Below, piece after piece: positions 14,502 through 22,015 of a stretch of 29,407 nucleotides of DNA. The position numbers were made by a program, and so were the translations under genes. The notes below the pieces were generated by a model. The model saw only the letters and a program-made list of their open reading frames with translations, had not been told where the DNA came from and made no database searches. Origin of the DNA: a virus; the IMG/VR virus record IMGVR_UViG_3300028409_000001, positions 1-29,407 of that record, one strand, 5' to 3'. Numbering within the stretch: position 1 is the stretch's first letter; every line of letters begins with the position of its first letter.

Positions 14502-14986
14502 ACGGCACCTCCTCGCTGGACGGCACGCACGGCCGTCACGTAGTCACACGTGTTGCGCTCCTGGTAAGCGAGCGCCTGGCGGTGCAGTCGCACCTTGTCC
14601 GGGTCGGCCTGGTAGCCGTCCGGGGTCTCGAAGCTCGTGGTGTCCTGGTCGTCGGCGTTGCCGGCGGCCCGTTCGCTGTAGTCAACGGCCTGGGGCAGCT
14701 CCTTCAGGAACCCCTCCAGGAAGGCCCGGCCGGTGGTCTTCACCTTGTCGTTGCCCTCGCCGAACTCCAGCGCGCCCTCGGCGTCCTGGTTGGCCATGAA
14801 TGCCACCAGGCCGTCGCGGTGCTTGGGCAGCACGCGGCCTCCGGTCACCAGTTGGTCGACCATCTTGGCGCTGGTCTCGGCCTGCTGTTGGCGGGTGCGC
14901 TCGGCGAACTCCGCCTCCTGTTGCTTGATGCGGTTCTCCCGCGCCTCGATCTCCTGGCGCTGGCGCTCCAGATCTTGTTTATCCAC
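14498..14986 (-). CDS. Z: Internal scaffold product (Mu Z equivalent), in frame inside I
   Basis: Codon 211 of the protease gene is a GTG (14986) preceded by GGAGGTGA with 5 bases spacing, one of the strongest ribosome sites in the window and unnecessary for the protease itself. Starting there gives a 162-residue protein beginning with the coiled coil VDKQDLERQRQEIEAREN and carrying the whole C-terminal scaffold part. In Mu, the scaffold Z is likewise made from an internal in-frame start in gene I. The sequence therefore supports separate scaffold synthesis. Confidence 0.72.
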   Translation of the reverse strand: MDKQDLERQRQEIEARENRIKQQEAEFAERTRQQQAETSAKMVDQLVTGGRVLPKHRDGLVAFMANQDAEGALEFGEGNDKVKTTGRAFLEGFLKELPQAVDYSERAAGNADDQDTTSFETPDGYQADPDKVRLHRQALAYQERNTCDYVTAVRAVQRGGAV

Positions 14987-15616
14987 GTCGTTCACCTCCT
15001 GGGTGGTTTGCGGTTTCGGTTTCGCGGGCGTTGCGGCCTCGCTGTAGGCGGGTGAGTCGGGCGCCTCCAGGTGCTCGATCTCAAAGTCGGGTAACACCCG
15101 ATCGGCGACCTCCAGCCCCTTCTCGCCGATCAGGTGATCGCGCAGCGCCCGGAACAGCCGCTGCACCATCCCGGCGCGGACCTCGCCGAACTCCAACTCC
15201 ACCACATCGGTGTCGCCGTCGGCGAACTCGATCTGTTTCAGGCCCTTGATGGCCGGCGGCTGGGCACCCAGAAAGCCCACATGGCGCAGGTAGTAAACGC
15301 CGGGCTTGGGGTTGGCGGGGGAATCGGGGCGGTAGAAGCTCGCGGACACCTTCTTGAAGCGGCCGGCTTCCACCAGCTCGGCGAACTGCGGCTCCACCTG
15401 GTCAGGCTCGGCCTCCAGGCTCTCGCCATAGCTCAGCGACTTGACCCAGCCATAGGCCGGGTGGTCATGACTGGGGTGGCCCACAACGATGGGCGCTTCA
15501 TGGAGCGCCGGGTCGTAGGCTTGGGCGGATGCGCGCAGCTCCGCCTCGGTAAAACCGATGGTCTCGCCGGACATCGCTGTGTGCTTGCCCGACCGGAAAA
15601 TTTCGATTCGCTGCAT
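14498..15616 (-). CDS. I: Prohead protease with fused scaffold (Mu I / gp32)
   Basis: 372 residues, close to Mu I. The N-terminal protease domain (about 1-160) includes the conserved APIVVGHPSHDHPAYGWVKSL segment, FKKVSASFYRPD (catalytic Ser region) and YYLRHVGFLGAQPPAIKGL. A linker (170-205) is followed by a Gln/Glu-rich coiled coil (211-255) and a scaffold-like end. The protease processes scaffold and itself in the prohead. ATG at 15616 has GGGAGG 5 bases upstream and is the first gene after the long intergenic region, so it is likely served by the late promoter there. Confidence 0.93.
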   Translation of the reverse strand: MQRIEIFRSGKHTAMSGETIGFTEAELRASAQAYDPALHEAPIVVGHPSHDHPAYGWVKSLSYGESLEAEPDQVEPQFAELVEAGRFKKVSASFYRPDSPANPKPGVYYLRHVGFLGAQPPAIKGLKQIEFADGDTDVVELEFGEVRAGMVQRLFRALRDHLIGEKGLEVADRVLPDFEIEHLEAPDSPAYSEAATPAKPKPQTTQEVNDVDKQDLERQRQEIEARENRIKQQEAEFAERTRQQQAETSAKMVDQLVTGGRVLPKHRDGLVAFMANQDAEGALEFGEGNDKVKTTGRAFLEGFLKELPQAVDYSERAAGNADDQDTTSFETPDGYQADPDKVRLHRQALAYQERNTCDYVTAVRAVQRGGAV

Positions 15617-15662
15617 AGCGGCCTCCCGTGATCGTGGAGGCCAGTATCAGGGGTGGCGCCAA

Positions 15663-15689
15663 CGCCTATAAGGTGTAGGGCTTCAGCAG
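15663..15689 (-). promoter_or_regulatory. Candidate late promoter PI with activator motif
   Basis: On the minus strand a 17-base element (15673-15689) reading CTGCTGAAGCCCTACAC is followed at once by CTTATAGG, a possible -10. A weak CTGACT lies 16 bases before TTATAG. The start of I is 56 bases downstream of the element. The same element (16 of 17 bases) occurs before the holin gene. In Mu, late promoters before lys and I have poor -35 boxes and are driven by the activator C, so this is a candidate C/Mor-type binding site. Confidence 0.5.
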
Positions 15690-15772
15690 TCAGGAGGGGG
15701 TGGCGGGGTGCCGGGAAAGGGGCGCGTATGCGCGCGAACTATGTAATCACCAGACGAAGCTGCTGGCAAGTT

Positions 15773-15809
15773 GTTTAAGACCCGTTTAACGGCTCGCAGG
15801 CTGGTTTAA
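15773..15809. promoter_or_regulatory. Three phased GTTTAA repeats in the G-I gap
   Basis: GTTTAA occurs at 15773, 15784 and 15804 on the plus strand, with spacings of 11 and 20 bases, about one and two helical turns. This is an AT-rich island in a GC-rich genome. The 264-base gap (15617-15880) has no gene. Mu has its strong gyrase site, needed for efficient replicative transposition, between G and I, so this gap is the positional equivalent. The repeats could be protein-binding sites or part of such a site. Confidence 0.4.
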
Positions 15810-15843
15810 AAACTTTTGGGCGGGCCTACGTTGCGCCCCGCCC
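15809..15843 (-). terminator. Terminator-like hairpin downstream of gene G
   Basis: On the minus strand GGGCGGG (15837-15843), a 12-base loop and CCCGCCC (15818-15824) form a 7-bp GC stem followed by AAAAGTTTTT. It lies 37 bases past the G stop. The late T-run makes it an imperfect Rho-independent terminator that would end the terminase-portal-G transcript before the PI-like promoter restarts transcription at I. Confidence 0.5.
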
Positions 15844-15880
15844 GTGCATCGCCTATCAGGGGCCTTACAGAGCGTTCCCG

Positions 15881-16393
15881 CTATCGGGCCGTTTCGGGCA
15901 ATGTGTGCCGGGTCAGGATGGCGTCGATCGCCTGGCGGTCATCCTCGGACAGACCCAGGTATGGACGCGCCGGAATCTTCACCTGCTTGACCAGGGCGAA
16001 GGCGCCGCCGGGGCTGCCGATCGCCAGGGCCGGCGCACGCTTGGCCCTTATGGTACCGCCCAGCTGGTGGATGGCTCCATAGATCTTGTTGGTTCCTTGC
16101 TCCAGGGAGTTGCTGCCCACCTGGTAGTGGATAGAACCGCGCAAGCCGGGGCCGCCGCTCTCGGTCAGGATCTTGTCGTTGCGTTTGTTGGCCAGGGTGA
16201 ACGGTGATAGCGGCTCCCAGGGCTGACCCTCGGGGTCGGTCTCGGTGCGGAAGCGCTCCTCCACCGAGCCCTGCAGGTGCTCGCCGATCTCCAGCAGCGC
16301 CGGGCGCAGACTGCCCATGTTGCGCGCGATCCGCTCCAGCACCTCGCTGGTGACCTCGTCGCGGATCTGCGTGTTCAGCTCAATGCCAGCCAT
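15881..16393 (-). CDS. G: Virion morphogenesis / tail completion protein (Mu G / gp31)
   Basis: 170 residues. It contains the family hallmarks SVEERFRTETDPEGQPWEPLSPFTLANK (P2 gpS / Mu G signature with the F..E.DP.G..W..L pattern) and the C-terminal KVKIPARPYLGLSEDDRQAI segment. The family acts in tail completion and head-tail joining. ATG at 16393 has GGAG 7 bases upstream and follows F by 3 bases. It is the last gene before the long intergenic region. Confidence 0.92.
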   Translation of the reverse strand: MAGIELNTQIRDEVTSEVLERIARNMGSLRPALLEIGEHLQGSVEERFRTETDPEGQPWEPLSPFTLANKRNDKILTESGGPGLRGSIHYQVGSNSLEQGTNKIYGAIHQLGGTIRAKRAPALAIGSPGGAFALVKQVKIPARPYLGLSEDDRQAIDAILTRHTLPETAR

Positions 16394-16396
16394 CGT

Positions 16397-17188
16397 CTAC
16401 TCCAGATCATCAGGGTCTTGGCGCAGCGCCGCGCGGATCTCGCCCATCATCGCCGTGCCCAGCACGTCCGGCAGCTTGCCGCGCTTGCGCTCCACCGTGG
16501 CGCGGGTCCGTTCGGCGATGCTGCGCCCCGGCGGGTAGCTCCAGCCCGGGTCGACACCCACCGGTACATCCTCCTGGCGCGCGCCGGTCGGGTCCTGCCA
16601 GGGCTCGCGTTGAACCGTCGGGGCATTGTCCGGGGCAGCCTTGCCCAGGCGCTTCAAGTCATCCGGCCCCACCGCCACCACCTTGCAGCTGCAGCCCCAG
16701 CCGTTGGGCGGGTAATGCTCGTTCCACCAGGGATCGTCAGCGCGCAACACCAGGCCATCCCAGCTCAGGTGCTCGGGGCGCGGGTCGGCACTGCCGCCGT
16801 GCAGGTAGCGCCAATACGGGCGCACCCGCAGCAGGTCGGGGTCGGTCAGCTGGGCATGGCGGCCGGCGGCGTAGGCGGTGCGCAGGTTGGTCTCGTAGAT
16901 CACCCGCGTGCGCCAGCCCCGGCCGCCGCGATACTCCCAGCCGGTGCGCTCCACCGCCTCGTCGAAACGCTCGCGGAACTGTGCCAGGGTGGTGCCCTCG
17001 CTGATCGCCTGGTCCACGGCGTTGCGCAGATCGTTCAGCAGATCCGCCTTGGCCGCGCCTGCCACCATGAAGGCGCTGTCGTGGGACTGCTTCCACACAT
17101 CGGTCCAGCGCTCGGTGGGCACGTTCGCCTTATTGCGAAAAAACGCGATCGCCTCCTCGAACGGCAGGTCCTTGTACTCGACGGCCAT
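16397..17188 (-). CDS. F: Phage head morphogenesis protein (Mu F / gp30), short form
   Basis: 263 residues. The conserved SPP1 gp7 / Mu F core is present: RVIYETNLRTAYAAGRHAQL (about 93-112), then YWRYLHGGSADPRPEHLSWDG and DPWWNEHYPPNGWGCSCKV with its two Cys. This minor head protein binds the portal and is carried in the head. It is much shorter than Mu F (over 400 residues), lacking a long C-terminal part, which is a known variation in transposable phages. The ATG at 17188 overlaps the portal stop as TAATG. Confidence 0.92.
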   Translation of the reverse strand: MAVEYKDLPFEEAIAFFRNKANVPTERWTDVWKQSHDSAFMVAGAAKADLLNDLRNAVDQAISEGTTLAQFRERFDEAVERTGWEYRGGRGWRTRVIYETNLRTAYAAGRHAQLTDPDLLRVRPYWRYLHGGSADPRPEHLSWDGLVLRADDPWWNEHYPPNGWGCSCKVVAVGPDDLKRLGKAAPDNAPTVQREPWQDPTGARQEDVPVGVDPGWSYPPGRSIAERTRATVERKRGKLPDVLGTAMMGEIRAALRQDPDDLE

Positions 17189-18648
17189 TACTCGCCCTCG
17201 CTCACATCAGCCCGGCCGGACAGCTCGGCGGTGGCGATTGCCTTCTGCATGACCTTCGCCAGCTGCTCGCTGGGCATCTCCTCGTACAGCTCCAGCATGC
17301 CGTCGCGCAGCTCCTCCATGGTGGCGGCGCTTTCCACCAGGCGACGCACCGGCTCCATCATCTCGCCCCAGCCCGGCCCGGCCTCACGTTCCAGCTGATC
17401 GGCCAGACGATCGCTGCGGCGCTTGGCGCTCTCGTCGTCACGTTCGGCGAAGCCCACCGGGCGGCCGCCACCTGGTGGCGGGGGTGGGCGGTTGTCCACT
17501 TCCCAGCCCTCGCCATAGGTCTCGGTGATGTAGCGCAGCGTGGGCTTGTAGCCCAGGCGGGCGACGCGCTCATCGCGCAGCGCCTTGCGTGCCAGGTCGT
17601 CCGTCTGATCCATCTGGCGCCACATGCGCGGGGCGCGGGCGTTGGGGTAGTTCCACTCGGTCAGCCACTTGGCCACCGACTGGTTGAAGCTCTCGCACAC
17701 CACATCGGCGTCCGCCTTCACGATGTCATCGCGCACCGTGTTGGCCATGTCCTCGCCACCCAGGCGGCCGGGCGCGCTCTCGCTGGAGCCCGTGTGTCCC
17801 AGGATCACCTTGGCGATCGCCCGGTCCATGCGGTCATACAGCGACGTGTAATCGCCGGTACCGGAGCGGGCCGCCTCGATCAGCTCGATCTGCATGCCCT
17901 CGGGCACAATCACCCCGGAGTCGCTGTGCACCGCTTGCAGGGCCTGCAGCAGACGCTGCTTTTGGGCCTCGGTGCTGGACGGCGGAAAGGTGCCCTTGGC
18001 CGTGGGCTGGCCGAACTTGTCCAGGAACGTCAGCCACAGGCGCAGGCCGTTGCGCTTGAAGAACACCGGCCAGTACAGCCAGTGGCCCAGGCCCTGGCCA
18101 TAGGGTTCGTCGTCGTGGTCGGCGCCGGTGCTGAACGTCCAAAACTTGCGATCGGGCAGCAGCTCGCCGCTGGGGTCGCTCGATGTCAGCAGGCGCAGCC
18201 GGCCCGCACCGTCGAAGCGAAAGCGGCGGCGGTTGCGCACCTTCAGGTCGTCCAGGGTGACGTGGCGGCCGTCCCGACCCCACAGACACTCGGCCACCGC
18301 GTAGCCGTAGAACACGCCGTACAGCATATTGCCAGTGGCCCGGTCGAAGCGGATGGCCTGCAGCTGCTCGCGCAGGAAGTCGGCGGCGGCCTTGTCCTGG
18401 CGGCCGGTGCCGCCGGGCTCCACCTCCCAACTGGCCTGGGTGACGGCCAGCTGGCGCTGCTGCCAGGTAGCTTTCACCTGGTCATCGCGCAGCAGCTCCT
18501 GGTACAGCCGCAAATCGCCACCGCCCCGGCTGGCCAGCACGCTGTCCGTAGGCTGCATCAGCTGCAGCGGCGAGACGTACCCCCGGGTAATGTCGCGGCC
18601 ATCCAGCGTGGTGGCCACCTCCTGCAGTTCTGGCTTCTCGGTCGCCAT
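17188..18648 (-). CDS. H: Portal protein (Mu H / gp29, DUF935)
   Basis: 486 residues. It forms the dodecameric DNA entry channel of the head. Family features are LYQELLRDDQVKATWQQRQLAVTQASWEVEPGG, GNMLYGVFYGYAVAECLWGRDGRHVTLDDLKVRNRRRFRF, KFGQPTAKGTFPPSSTEAQKQRLLQAL, and IELIEAARSGTGDYTSLYDRMDRAIAKVILGHT. The start ATG at 18648 directly follows the terminase TAA, with AGGGGG before it. The C-terminal 80 residues, after GGGRPVGFAERDD, form a charged helical region. Confidence 0.95.
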   Translation of the reverse strand: MATEKPELQEVATTLDGRDITRGYVSPLQLMQPTDSVLASRGGGDLRLYQELLRDDQVKATWQQRQLAVTQASWEVEPGGTGRQDKAAADFLREQLQAIRFDRATGNMLYGVFYGYAVAECLWGRDGRHVTLDDLKVRNRRRFRFDGAGRLRLLTSSDPSGELLPDRKFWTFSTGADHDDEPYGQGLGHWLYWPVFFKRNGLRLWLTFLDKFGQPTAKGTFPPSSTEAQKQRLLQALQAVHSDSGVIVPEGMQIELIEAARSGTGDYTSLYDRMDRAIAKVILGHTGSSESAPGRLGGEDMANTVRDDIVKADADVVCESFNQSVAKWLTEWNYPNARAPRMWRQMDQTDDLARKALRDERVARLGYKPTLRYITETYGEGWEVDNRPPPPPGGGRPVGFAERDDESAKRRSDRLADQLEREAGPGWGEMMEPVRRLVESAATMEELRDGMLELYEEMPSEQLAKVMQKAIATAELSGRADVSEGE

Positions 18649-20205
18649 TTAAAAACCCCCTGTGTCCGTGGCGCCACCGACGGCGCCCCAGCCTACGTCC
18701 TGCTGGACGCGGCCAGCCTCGTAGCCGCTGCGCTTGATGCCGGTGCTGCGAAATTCGATTTCCACCCCATTCTGACGGGTGGCGTAGTAGGCCAGGGCCA
18801 GGGCGATCGCGGCGTCACCGTGGCGATTCTTCTGGCCAGTGCTCTTGGGCAGGCGGGCCACGCCATCCACCAGCTTGATCGCGCGCAGATCGTCCAGCAG
18901 GTGTGAGTCCTTCGGGATCTCCAGGGCGCCATCTTCAAATGCCGCCTTCAGCGGCGGCATGTGCTCGCGGTACCAGCCCTCGGTGAACTGCACCTCATGG
19001 ATGCGGGCGCCGTAGTGCTGCGTTGCCACCTCGGCCAGGTAGGCGCCATTGCCCCGGGCGTCCAGGGCGCCCACATGGAAGCGCGGGAAGCGATCGCAGA
19101 TATAGAACAGCACCTGGCGCTGCTGCTCGAAGGGCATATTGCCCAGCTCCACCACGAACGGCACCCGGCGCACCAGGTCCACCCCGGTGACCATGGGCGC
19201 GATCACGGTCAGGTCGGAGACCCGGCCGAAGTCCTCGCCCAACGAAACCAGCAGATCCGCCGGCAGCGCCGCCAGGCGCGGGTGCAATTCGCGCTCGCAC
19301 CACTCGCGGATCTCGGCCTCGCGCAGGTGCGGCGCCCAGTGCTTGAACTCGTCGGGCATGGCCAGGCGCAACACCTCGGCCTGGTCGGTCATGCGCTCCT
19401 CGATAAGGGCACGCGACAACCAGGCGCCGGAGCCCTGCGACGGGATCACGTCCAGCTCCTCGCTGGCCGCGTCGCCATAGAAGGCGTACACGCTCTCGAT
19501 CCACTCGGCCTCGCCCTCGGCGGTCCATTCCTTGCCCAGGCGCAGACACACCCGCCGGTACAGCCCCTGGTCCACGGCTTCCTTGAAGCTAATGCGCTGG
19601 ACGTTACCCCGGCGCTTGCCGGCGCGGATGTCGTTGATCAGTTCGTTGAAGGGGTTGCGCTCGCCGTTGTGGGTGCTGATCACACGGACCTTGCCGCCCC
19701 AAATCAGCAGGGCCAGGGCCGCCTTCAGCAGCTCGCCCAGTTTGTCATGGAACGCCGCCTCGTCGATTACCACCACGCCCTGCTTGCCGCGCAGGTTGGC
19801 GGGGCGGCTGGACAGGGCCACGATGCGGTGGCCGCTGTCAGGAAACTTGATGGTAAAGGTCTTGATGTTCTTGTCGTCGCCGGCGTCTTCCCAGAGCCCC
19901 TCCTCGACAGCGCTGGCCGCGTGGTTGAACACGCGCGCCCACATGCCGCACGCCTCCACGTACTCGATGGCCATGTCCTGGTTGTAGCCGATGTAATAGA
20001 TATTCTGCCCGCCGGCGACCTTGGCACTGGCGGCAATCAGCACATCGTCCGACGCCTCCGCCCAGGTCAAACCCGTGCGGCGCGACTTCTCGGACACCTT
20101 CAGCTGGCTGTCATCAGCGATCCACGCCTGCTGATACGGCAGCAGCACCGGCGGCGGGGCGTCGGCCTCGTGGGTGGATGGCAGGCGGGCGGGCACGTCG
20201 GTCAC
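18649..20205 (-). CDS. Terminase large subunit (Mu gp28)
   Basis: 518 residues. It is the headful packaging motor. The ATPase half has a variant Walker A (SEKSRRTGLTW, 38-48) and Walker B VVVIDEAAF (144-152) followed by the coupling segment KVRVISTHNG. The nuclease half shows the RNase H-like acidic residues D325 (GEDFGR), D382 (LDARGNG) and D464 (RHGDAAIALALA). The start is GTG at 20205, sharing GTGA with the Gp49 gene stop. Mu-type packaging cuts flanking host DNA along with the phage genome. Confidence 0.95.
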   Translation of the reverse strand: MTDVPARLPSTHEADAPPPVLLPYQQAWIADDSQLKVSEKSRRTGLTWAEASDDVLIAASAKVAGGQNIYYIGYNQDMAIEYVEACGMWARVFNHAASAVEEGLWEDAGDDKNIKTFTIKFPDSGHRIVALSSRPANLRGKQGVVVIDEAAFHDKLGELLKAALALLIWGGKVRVISTHNGERNPFNELINDIRAGKRRGNVQRISFKEAVDQGLYRRVCLRLGKEWTAEGEAEWIESVYAFYGDAASEELDVIPSQGSGAWLSRALIEERMTDQAEVLRLAMPDEFKHWAPHLREAEIREWCERELHPRLAALPADLLVSLGEDFGRVSDLTVIAPMVTGVDLVRRVPFVVELGNMPFEQQRQVLFYICDRFPRFHVGALDARGNGAYLAEVATQHYGARIHEVQFTEGWYREHMPPLKAAFEDGALEIPKDSHLLDDLRAIKLVDGVARLPKSTGQKNRHGDAAIALALAYYATRQNGVEIEFRSTGIKRSGYEAGRVQQDVGWGAVGGATDTGGF

Positions 20206-20555
20206 TTATCGAACATCCTCTGCTTGAGCAGGTAGCCTTCCAGGGGCCAGATCTTCTCGATGGCATTTTCCCGTGCGATCTTGCGGCCCATCTCGGGGTC
20301 GAAGTTCTCCGGGCTAGCACACGCGGACTGGCCCGCAACAGTGAAGCCGTTGCGCAGCACCAGGACGCAGAAGGTCAGCAGCTTTAGCGCCTCACTGTCC
20401 GCCGGCTCGTCTCGGGTGATGCGCCCATACTTGGCCCCGCCATAAGCTGTGAAACAATGCTCGCTGGCGATGCTGGCTTCGATGTCAGCCGGCGTAACGC
20501 GCGGGGCCGTCTGTCCCTTGGCGGCGATCTCCTGGTGGATCTCGGACTTGCTCAT
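20202..20555 (-). CDS. Gp49-like small protein (phage gp49 family)
   Basis: 117 residues. The conserved part is VLRNGFTVAGQSACASPENFDPEMGRKIARENAIEKIWPLEGYLLKQ, the signature of the phage Gp49 family, found in many unrelated tailed phages. The N-terminal part (MSKSEIHQEIAAKG...TPADIEASI) is also typical. The molecular function is not established. ATG at 20555 has GGAG 7 bases upstream. It lies between the two terminase genes, not a position found in Mu itself, so it is an accessory insertion there. Confidence 0.87.
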   Translation of the reverse strand: MSKSEIHQEIAAKGQTAPRVTPADIEASIASEHCFTAYGGAKYGRITRDEPADSEALKLLTFCVLVLRNGFTVAGQSACASPENFDPEMGRKIARENAIEKIWPLEGYLLKQRMFDK

Positions 20556-20573
20556 GACTCATCTCCTGGTCGG

Positions 20574-21125
20574 TTACTTGGCAATCCCCAGCAGCTCGCG
20601 CCGCAGGTCGTTCACCATCTCGGCGGACAGACCGCCACGCTTGGCCACTTCGGCGGCCTTGTCGGCGGCCTCCTGGGCCACCTCTCGGCGCACCTCGCGC
20701 GCCCATTTCTTCTGGCCCAGACTCATGCGGCCAATGTCGGCCAGGGCGTGGGTGATGCTGGCCATGTGCTTGGCGGCCTTCTCGGGCTCGTGCTCGGCCT
20801 TGCGCAGGTTGATGGTGATGCGCAGCAGTTGCTCCTGGACGATGCGCGCGGTGGCATCCACCAGGCTGCCCTTGCTGTCGTCGTCGCTCTCGGTGAACGC
20901 CTTGGCCATCTCGGTGGTTTTGCGCACGTCACCCATGGCCGCCTCGAACTCCTCCTGCAGGTCCTGGCCGTAGCGCTGAACGCTGGAGCGCGACACCTTG
21001 AAGCCGCGCTCCTCCAGCCAGTTGGCCATCTGCTCATAACCCTGAAAGCCACTGCTGACCAGGCGCTCGTTCAGCTCGTCGCGCAGATCCGGCGGCAGCT
21101 CGTAAACCTTGGATCGCTTGGGCAT
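20574..21125 (-). CDS. Terminase small subunit candidate (Mu gp27, DUF3486)
   Basis: 183 residues from ATG at 21125. A longer in-frame form to 21191 overlaps the upstream gene without a ribosome site. It begins MPKRSKVYELPPDLRDELNERLVSSGFQGYEQMANWLEERGFKVSRSSVQRYGQ, the DUF3486 helix-turn-helix region that recognises the phage packaging site in the predicted small terminase role. A long helical, charged region follows (about 70-183). Order gp26-gp27-gp28 is as in Mu, apart from the inserted Gp49 gene. Confidence 0.87.
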   Translation of the reverse strand: MPKRSKVYELPPDLRDELNERLVSSGFQGYEQMANWLEERGFKVSRSSVQRYGQDLQEEFEAAMGDVRKTTEMAKAFTESDDDSKGSLVDATARIVQEQLLRITINLRKAEHEPEKAAKHMASITHALADIGRMSLGQKKWAREVRREVAQEAADKAAEVAKRGGLSAEMVNDLRRELLGIAK

Positions 21126-21126
21126 C

Positions 21127-21426
21127 TCACACCCCCGGACGCGGGCGCGCCACGCCGGGGGCATTGGCCCGGCCAGCAGCGACATCGCCACCGCGCGCGG
21201 TCAGGGTCACGATCCAACCGGCGCGGGGCTGCTGAACAATCGCCAGGCCCTGTTCCTCCAGCCAGGCCAGATCCGCGTGCAGCCGGTCGCGGCTCACGTT
21301 GTGGGCATAGGCCCCGGCCAGCTCGTCGTTCAGGCTGTACTCGTTGGTGGTGTACTCGTTGCGCCGTGACAGGATGCGCAACACACCCAGGCGGCGGCCC
21401 TCGGTCTCGAAATCTTGAAAGCTCAT
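21127..21426 (-). CDS. Winged-helix protein, Mu gp26 position
   Basis: 99 residues. The sequence (FETEGRRLGVLRILSRRNEYTTNEYSLNDELAGAYAHNVSRDRLHADLAWLEEQGLAIV, then a beta hairpin with GWIVTLTARGGDVA) has the helix-helix-helix-wing pattern of a small winged-helix DNA-binding protein. It fits the family seen next to DUF2730 and DUF3486 in Mu-like phages. The ATG at 21426 has GGGAG upstream. The function is unknown. Its place directly before the terminases suggests packaging or late regulation. Confidence 0.8.
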   Translation of the reverse strand: MSFQDFETEGRRLGVLRILSRRNEYTTNEYSLNDELAGAYAHNVSRDRLHADLAWLEEQGLAIVQQPRAGWIVTLTARGGDVAAGRANAPGVARPRPGV

Positions 21427-21428
21427 GA

Positions 21429-21770
21429 TTACTTCTCCCTCCGCTCCTGCAGCAGGTAGTCGTGCAGCCGGTGCAACAGCGCCGTGGTGCCCTGCAGCTG
21501 CGCCGTCACACCCTCCAGCGTTCGGTTCGTCTGCGCCATCTCGGCCCGCAAATTATCCAGGTCGCCGTACCCGGGTCGGTTGTCCAGCGTCTGCTCCAGG
21601 CGCTTCATGTGCTGGTCCACATCGGTCACCCGGTCATCCACCTGCTGGATCGCCTTGGTGGTCGCCCGCGTGCGCCCGGTCCACCACACATAAATGCCGA
21701 TCACTGCCATGATTACGGTCTGCGCCACGTCCCAAAAAAACCGCGCGCCGTCGATGTCTACAGCCTCCAT
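21429..21770 (-). CDS. Membrane-anchored coiled-coil protein (DUF2730-like, Mu gp25 position)
   Basis: 113 residues: a short acidic N-terminus, one transmembrane helix at about 12-32 (FWDVAQTVIMAVIGIYVWWTG), then a long coiled coil (36-110) with VDDRVTDVDQHMKRLEQTL. This is the layout of DUF2730 proteins in Mu-like phages. The topology (inner-membrane anchor, periplasmic or cytoplasmic coil) would also suit an i-spanin, but no partner lipoprotein is seen. The ATG at 21770 overlaps the upstream stop as TGATG. Confidence 0.82.
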   Translation of the reverse strand: MEAVDIDGARFFWDVAQTVIMAVIGIYVWWTGRTRATTKAIQQVDDRVTDVDQHMKRLEQTLDNRPGYGDLDNLRAEMAQTNRTLEGVTAQLQGTTALLHRLHDYLLQERREK

Positions 21771-22006
21771 CAGGCCCCCGTTTTTTTCTGTTGTCGTTCA
21801 TGGTCCGCCTGGCACTCCACGCAGCGGCTGGCGGTTGGCCAGGCCGCAAGGCGGGCCGCCGGGATCGGCAGCCCACACTCCAGGCACCCCCCGTCCGGCG
21901 AGCCGGCGCCGCCGTCCCGCATTTGCTGGCGGTGCTGTTCCAGGGCGTGATCAATCTCCCCCTGGGCCAGCGCACTGGCTCGCTCATAGTCGCGTTCATC
22001 AAACAC
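21770..22006 (-). CDS. DksA/TraR-type C4 zinc-finger protein
   Basis: 78 residues if started at GTG 22006, which has GAGG 7 bases upstream. A TTG two codons earlier is too close to that site. It consists of a helical pair (ERDYERASALAQGEIDHALEQHRQQM) and the zinc finger CLECGLPIPAARLAAWPTASRCVECQ, with all four Cys present (C-x2-C, then C-x2-C). This is the TraR/DksA fold in its short phage form, which can bind the RNA polymerase secondary channel. Several Mu-like phages carry such a gene in the lysis region. Confidence 0.88.
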   Translation of the reverse strand: MFDERDYERASALAQGEIDHALEQHRQQMRDGGAGSPDGGCLECGLPIPAARLAAWPTASRCVECQADHERQQKKTGA

Positions 22007-22015
22007 GGCCAAACC

